Assembly (NCBI GenBank): GCA_030770425.1
Contig: JASJFT010000175.1
Location: forward strand, 33,787 to 97,786
Direction: 5' to 3'
From: Darksidea phi
Lineage: Eukaryota; Ascomycota; Dothideomycetes; Pleosporales; Lentitheciaceae
Length of the DNA: 64,000 nucleotides
A model generated the notes under the pieces. The model saw only the letters and a list, made by a program, of their open reading frames with translations. It did no database searches and was not told the origin of the DNA. Of this stretch, positions 60,546-64,000 are shown in pieces (the first letter of the stretch is position 1; each line of letters opens with the position of its first letter). A program made the position numbers and the translations under genes.

Positions 60546-60690
60546 GAAGTTACCTCGCCGGACTTTTGATGCGCGGAAGCACTGTACTGGGGTGGCAATA
60601 CAAAAATTTCTCCGCCGGGAGGAGGGCCGCCAACCGGGCATTACCCTAGTATTAGCTTGCATTTTTCCGCATGGGACATCGCTAGAATTT

Positions 60691-60701
60691 CCCCACCGGA
60701 G
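60691..60701 (-). promoter_or_regulatory. candidate operator CTCCGGTGGGG, site 3
   Basis: The minus-strand copy of site 1, identical over 12 bases including the preceding G. It lies about 250 bp before the permease start. Confidence 0.5.
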
Positions 60702-60774
60702 CAAAACCGCGAGGCTAGCATTACCCCGGCGCGCCTACCCCGCAAACATCCCCATAGGTTGTCCCGCAAGCATG

Positions 60775-60785
60775 TTCCGGTGGAG
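60775..60785 (+). promoter_or_regulatory. candidate operator TTCCGGTGGAG, site 4
   Basis: Identical to site 2 over 12 bases (TTCCGGTGGAGA) and about 167 bp before the permease start. Confidence 0.5.
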
Positions 60786-60951
60786 AGTCCACCTTTAAGA
60801 CCGCAATGATCGACTATGCTTTAATGTTTATCCCGATTACTCGGTTTCTCCATATACAACCTAGCTCTTTCCATCTTCATGGTTGTCTTTGCCAGCCAGC
60901 GCTCCTATCATCTCTTATTCATTCTCTTCACACCCTCAAACCATCGCGAGC

Positions 60952-62559
60952 ATGGCGCTGGATAATGGTGAAAAAACCTCTTTGGAGGAACGCTATCACG
61001 AGGAACACCATGAAGACGATCTTAATCAGGCCAGGCAAGCGGCCGACGAGGAGCACCAACTGACGCTGCTTCAAGCGATCCGCCTTTATCCGAGCGCTGT
61101 GCTATGGTCCGTTCTATTGTCGACTTGCATTATCATGGAGGGCTATGACATTGTCTTGATGTCGTCGTTCTTCGCTCAGCCTGCGTTCTCGCGCAAGTAT
61201 GGCGAATACCAAGCAAGTAGCGGCACGTACCAGATCACTGCGTCCTGGCAGAATGGCCTCAGCAACGCCGTCAGTGTCGGCACTATCGTCGGCGCTTTCG
61301 CCAATGGCTGGCTAAGCCATAGAGCTGGTTATCGCCCGGTGCTCCTCGCGTCGCTTGTCTCTATCTGCGCCTTCATATTTATCTCCTTCTTTGCCCCCAA
61401 CTTGCCTGTCTTGCTTGTTGGCCAATTCCTTTGCGGCATACCATGGGGCGTTTTCGCGACGATGGCACCCGCCTACGCTAGCGAAATATGTCCACTGGCG
61501 CTACGTGGATATCTGACCGTCTACGTTAATCTTTGCTGGGCTTTCGGTCAACTCGTCTCAGCGGGCGTACAGTCAGCCTTCTCCGATGGGTCGTCGCAAT
61601 GGTCCTACCGCATCCCTTTCGCAATTCAGTGGGCATGGCCTCTTCCGCTCTTCATCATCCTCTTCTTCGCGCCCGAGTCACCGTGGTACTTTGTCCGCGT
61701 TGGCAATCTTGATATGGCTGAGAAGATGGTTGCACGGCTGGGCTCGCCATCGCAACTACATCTTGCTAAGCAGAAGGTGGCTATGATGGTCCACACGAAT
61801 GAGCTTGAGAAGTCGTTTGATGAAAGCACATCATACCTCCAGTGCTTCAAGGGAATCGATTTGCGCCGTACTGAGATTGCCTGCATGGCTTTCGCGGCTC
61901 AGCCCTTTTGTGGTTCTTCTATGGCCGCCACACCCACCTACTTCTTCGTTCAGGCTGGTCTGCCAACTAGCATTTCGTTTCGAATGTCTACCGGGGGTCT
62001 CGGCATCGCGTCAGTCGCCACTATTATATCCTGGTTTCTCATGTCTTACCTCGGTCGTCGTACGCTCTACCTGTGGGGCCTTGGGGGGCTGAGCGCCATC
62101 TTGTTCATTGTGGGCTTCATCAGCGTCGGCGACAGCAATACAGCCACAGGAAATTACGCGCAGGCAAGCTTGATGATCTGTTGGCTTTTCGTCTACTACT
62201 TGACTGTCGGGCCCATTTGCTACGCCATCATTGGCGAAGTCTCCTCGACACGGCTCCGGAGCAAGAGCGTGTGTGTCAGCCGCATTGTCTACTACGTCGC
62301 ACAAATCATCTGCCAGGTCGTCAATCCATACATGTTGAATCCCACGGCTGGTGACTGGAAAGGCAAGACGGGCTTCTTTTGGGGCGGATGTTCGTTCATC
62401 TTCTTCCTATGGACGTTTTTCCGGCTGCCGGAGACGAAGGGCAAAACTTTTGAGGAGCTTGACATTTTGTTTGCCAATCGGGTTCCGGCGAGGGAGTTTA
62501 CTAAGTACCAAGTTGATGCTTATGCGGAGGGTGAGGACACCATAAATAAAGTTCACTAA
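60952..62559 (+). CDS. MFS sugar permease (alpha-glucoside/oligosaccharide type)
   Basis: Plasma-membrane sugar:H+ symporter of the sugar porter family. One exon, 535 aa from ATG 60952; an upstream in-frame TTG is ignored. About 12 hydrophobic segments are visible. Family marks are GYDIVLMSSFFAQPAF after TM1, PESPWYFVR at the end of TM6, GRRTLYLWG after TM8 and LPETKGKTFEELDILF after TM12. The long acidic/His-rich N-terminus and the ASWQNGLSNA region resemble maltose/alpha-glucoside permeases, so an oligosaccharide substrate is plausible. The promoter shares its motif pair with the GH39/GH31 promoter. Confidence 0.92.
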   Translation: MALDNGEKTSLEERYHEEHHEDDLNQARQAADEEHQLTLLQAIRLYPSAVLWSVLLSTCIIMEGYDIVLMSSFFAQPAFSRKYGEYQASSGTYQITASWQNGLSNAVSVGTIVGAFANGWLSHRAGYRPVLLASLVSICAFIFISFFAPNLPVLLVGQFLCGIPWGVFATMAPAYASEICPLALRGYLTVYVNLCWAFGQLVSAGVQSAFSDGSSQWSYRIPFAIQWAWPLPLFIILFFAPESPWYFVRVGNLDMAEKMVARLGSPSQLHLAKQKVAMMVHTNELEKSFDESTSYLQCFKGIDLRRTEIACMAFAAQPFCGSSMAATPTYFFVQAGLPTSISFRMSTGGLGIASVATIISWFLMSYLGRRTLYLWGLGGLSAILFIVGFISVGDSNTATGNYAQASLMICWLFVYYLTVGPICYAIIGEVSSTRLRSKSVCVSRIVYYVAQIICQVVNPYMLNPTAGDWKGKTGFFWGGCSFIFFLWTFFRLPETKGKTFEELDILFANRVPAREFTKYQVDAYAEGEDTINKVH

Positions 62560-62829
62560 ACGAAGGACTATCGGCGGGCGTATCTAGTGTTTTGGCAGTG
62601 CTCGAGGGTCAGTAAACGATTAGGTCATGTTGGTGCGTTTGTCCAATGATCCAACACCGCTGCTGTTTGCAGAATGTGAGAGTGTTTAGAATGCGCTCAA
62701 TCTGTCATGATATGATCTATGACGTGCAAGGGGCAGGCGACCAAAGTAGATAAAATCCCATTCAACAATACCCACTTATTCACAGGGGCTACGGACCACA
62801 ATGCAGCCTCTCAGCTGCTACGTTCATTA

Positions 62830-63540
62830 CTAGTGTTTTTTCCCATCGCCGGAAATGACTGACCACCCTAGGCTTTCCATAAAGTCTTTTGCTGAAGTGG
62901 TCGGAGCCCCATCATAGACTGCGACTCGAACCACAATCCTTTTCAGTGACGTGATGGCTTTGAATTGCGCGTCGATCGATCGCAACGCCTCTTGAAGAAC
63001 ACCGTCCGCCTCTGTGAAGACGCTGGAATTCTTGTTGTGAACAATGGTTTCTAGTGTCGATATGTTGGTGCATTTGAGTTGGATGAGCTTCAAACTGTGC
63101 AGGCTGTCGTCCCTGAGCCTGACTTTCGCTGGTTGGCCATCTATACTTTCTGCGACTGGGAAGTTGACGCATAGTCGGGATATTGAAGCTGCGTTCACAG
63201 GCCCAATACAGTCCAGAAATGACTGCAGGAGGCTGGATTGTTGCTGCGTGATATCCACGAGATGGAAGTTGTTCGTTCCGTAGAGCGCCTCGCTAGCCTC
63301 TTGGTATATCTGTCGATTGGTGTATAGCAATGCAAGCCATTGGATTGGTCTGTCCGGTGCAAAAGTCTCTAGTCGAGAGCTTGGCTCTTGGAAAAGATAG
63401 ATTGGATGCGGTACGGCGAGCACTCGCTTGTAGATGTCGTTCCGGATTGCTCTGGGAAAATCGAGGAAGTTGACCGTGGCTGAGCTTGTTGTGTGTAAGG
63501 AATGTAAAGACGCCGAATCTTTTTTCTCCCTGGAACCCAT
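62830..63540 (-). CDS. small protein with 2EXR/F-box-like N-terminal motif
   Basis: A single exon, 236 aa from ATG 63540 (a TTG lies upstream in frame). Residues about 25-70 read FLDFPRAIRNDIYKRVLAVP followed by a hydrophobic strand, then LALLYTNRQIYQEASEALYG. This layout (LP-x-E-I-R-N-x-I-Y..., LL-x-x-C/N-R-Q-I-x-x-E) is widespread in fungal uncharacterised proteins annotated as 2EXR or DUF7730-type. No enzymatic motif is seen. It sits next to the repeat copies at the window's right end, which may overlap its promoter. Confidence 0.65.
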   Translation of the reverse strand: MGSREKKDSASLHSLHTTSSATVNFLDFPRAIRNDIYKRVLAVPHPIYLFQEPSSRLETFAPDRPIQWLALLYTNRQIYQEASEALYGTNNFHLVDITQQQSSLLQSFLDCIGPVNAASISRLCVNFPVAESIDGQPAKVRLRDDSLHSLKLIQLKCTNISTLETIVHNKNSSVFTEADGVLQEALRSIDAQFKAITSLKRIVVRVAVYDGAPTTSAKDFMESLGWSVISGDGKKH

Positions 63541-63588
63541 GACGATGCGTTGTCGACGATGCAAAGAGCGTGCCGATAAGGTATATAT

Positions 63589-63923
63589 TGATTTGGATTT
63601 GCAGAGTGGGAGTCACTTTAGAAGGTCCGTACGAAACACAGTAGGAGTTTGTACATAGTAGGTGCTATACCTACACCTTATATACGATAATAGAGCTGTA
63701 GAGCTGTATATAGTAATACTAAGGAGGTGATGTTTCGAATATTAAGACGACGAGAAATTACATGTACTACCGAACTACAGAGCCTACTTAGGGGATTAAG
63801 GCGACGAGAAATAATATATACCGCCGAACTATAGAGCCTAGTTAGGAGACTGATAGTGGTAGCGATAAGTTAGCGTACCTATACTATTACCTATGGTATA
63901 AAAATTACCTACGATGATACTAG
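63589..63923 (-). repeat. degenerate repeat, copy B
   Basis: Matches 28585-28868 in inverted orientation from the TGATTTGGATTTG terminus inward. It is about 50 bp longer because of an internal tandem duplication of a 54-bp unit (63742-63795 and 63796-63849). It stops abruptly where copy C begins. Confidence 0.75.
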
Positions 63924-63925
63924 TT

Positions 63926-64000
63926 TGATTTGGATTTGCATAGTGGGAGTCTCTTCAGAAGGTCCGCACGAAACACAGTAGGAGTTTGTACATAGTAGAG
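63926..64000 (-). repeat. degenerate repeat, copy C (cut by window end)
   Basis: A second TGATTTGGATTTG terminus followed by about 75 bp matching the start of copies A and B, in the same orientation as B. It indicates tandem or nested copies running out of the window. Confidence 0.7.

Larger units (their letters stand above)
60546..60951. promoter_or_regulatory. sugar permease promoter
   Basis: A 406-bp gap that contains both shared motifs (60691-60701, 60775-60785). It also has other CGG/CCG triplets and two near-copies of cattaccc (60638-60645, 60719-60726). CCCCGC (60738-60743) and CTGGGG (60587-60592) fit the loose CreA consensus. Confidence 0.65.

Overview
The window is nuclear DNA of a filamentous ascomycete. 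Genes are monocistronic on both strands and carry short introns (mostly 46-100 nt, donors like GTAAGT/GTATGT, branch points like CTAAC). Families typical of Pezizomycotina are present: asco-laccase, fungal rhodopsin-like membrane protein, C2H2/Zn2Cys6 regulator, GH39, SMP/C2 tricalbin. AT-rich, TA-rich repeat relics look mutated by RIP. A dothideomycete is my best guess, but it rests on the gene style only. Most genes below were rebuilt by joining exons on reading frame and splice signals, so the coordinates span first to last coding base and the exons are given in the evidence.

Layout. 1-2 kb: nothing certain. 2-12.3 kb: housekeeping and regulatory genes (forkhead factor, cactin splicing protein, divergent XLF end-joining factor, disordered conserved protein). 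13.2-17.8 kb: a DOMON/cytochrome b561 membrane redox protein, a transposase HTH relic and a secreted laccase. 18-22.5 kb: gene-poor decayed DNA with tRNA-like pieces and a kinesin-5 motor fragment. 22.6-27.7 kb: a rhodopsin-like seven-TM protein, 2.4 kb of empty DNA, and a secreted tyrosinase. 27.9-31 kb: a repeat, a broken coiled-coil gene and AT-rich relic DNA. 32-33.6 kb: an F-box protein. 33.8-36.3 kb: arsenite methyltransferase divergent from a bZIP factor. 36.5-52.1 kb: core genes (STI1 co-chaperone, dihydroneopterin aldolase, UGP1, a disordered conserved protein, tricalbin). 53.1-62.6 kb: a carbohydrate locus. 62.8-64 kb: a small unknown protein and repeat copies related, in inverted orientation, to the 28-kb repeat.

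The most interesting part is the carbohydrate locus. A secreted GH39-like hydrolase and a cytosolic GH31 alpha-xylosidase-type enzyme share a 0.54-kb divergent promoter. They are followed by a regulator with two C2H2 fingers plus a Zn2Cys6 cluster, and then by an MFS sugar permease. The GH39/GH31 promoter and the permease promoter each contain one CTCCGGTGGGG and one TTCCGGTGGAG. This suggests a co-regulated uptake and degradation system for a xylose-containing oligosaccharide with its own regulator and operator.

Other points of note are two GC-AG introns, a 14-nt laccase microexon, an XLF C-terminal Ku-binding tail, and two secreted copper phenol oxidases in one region.
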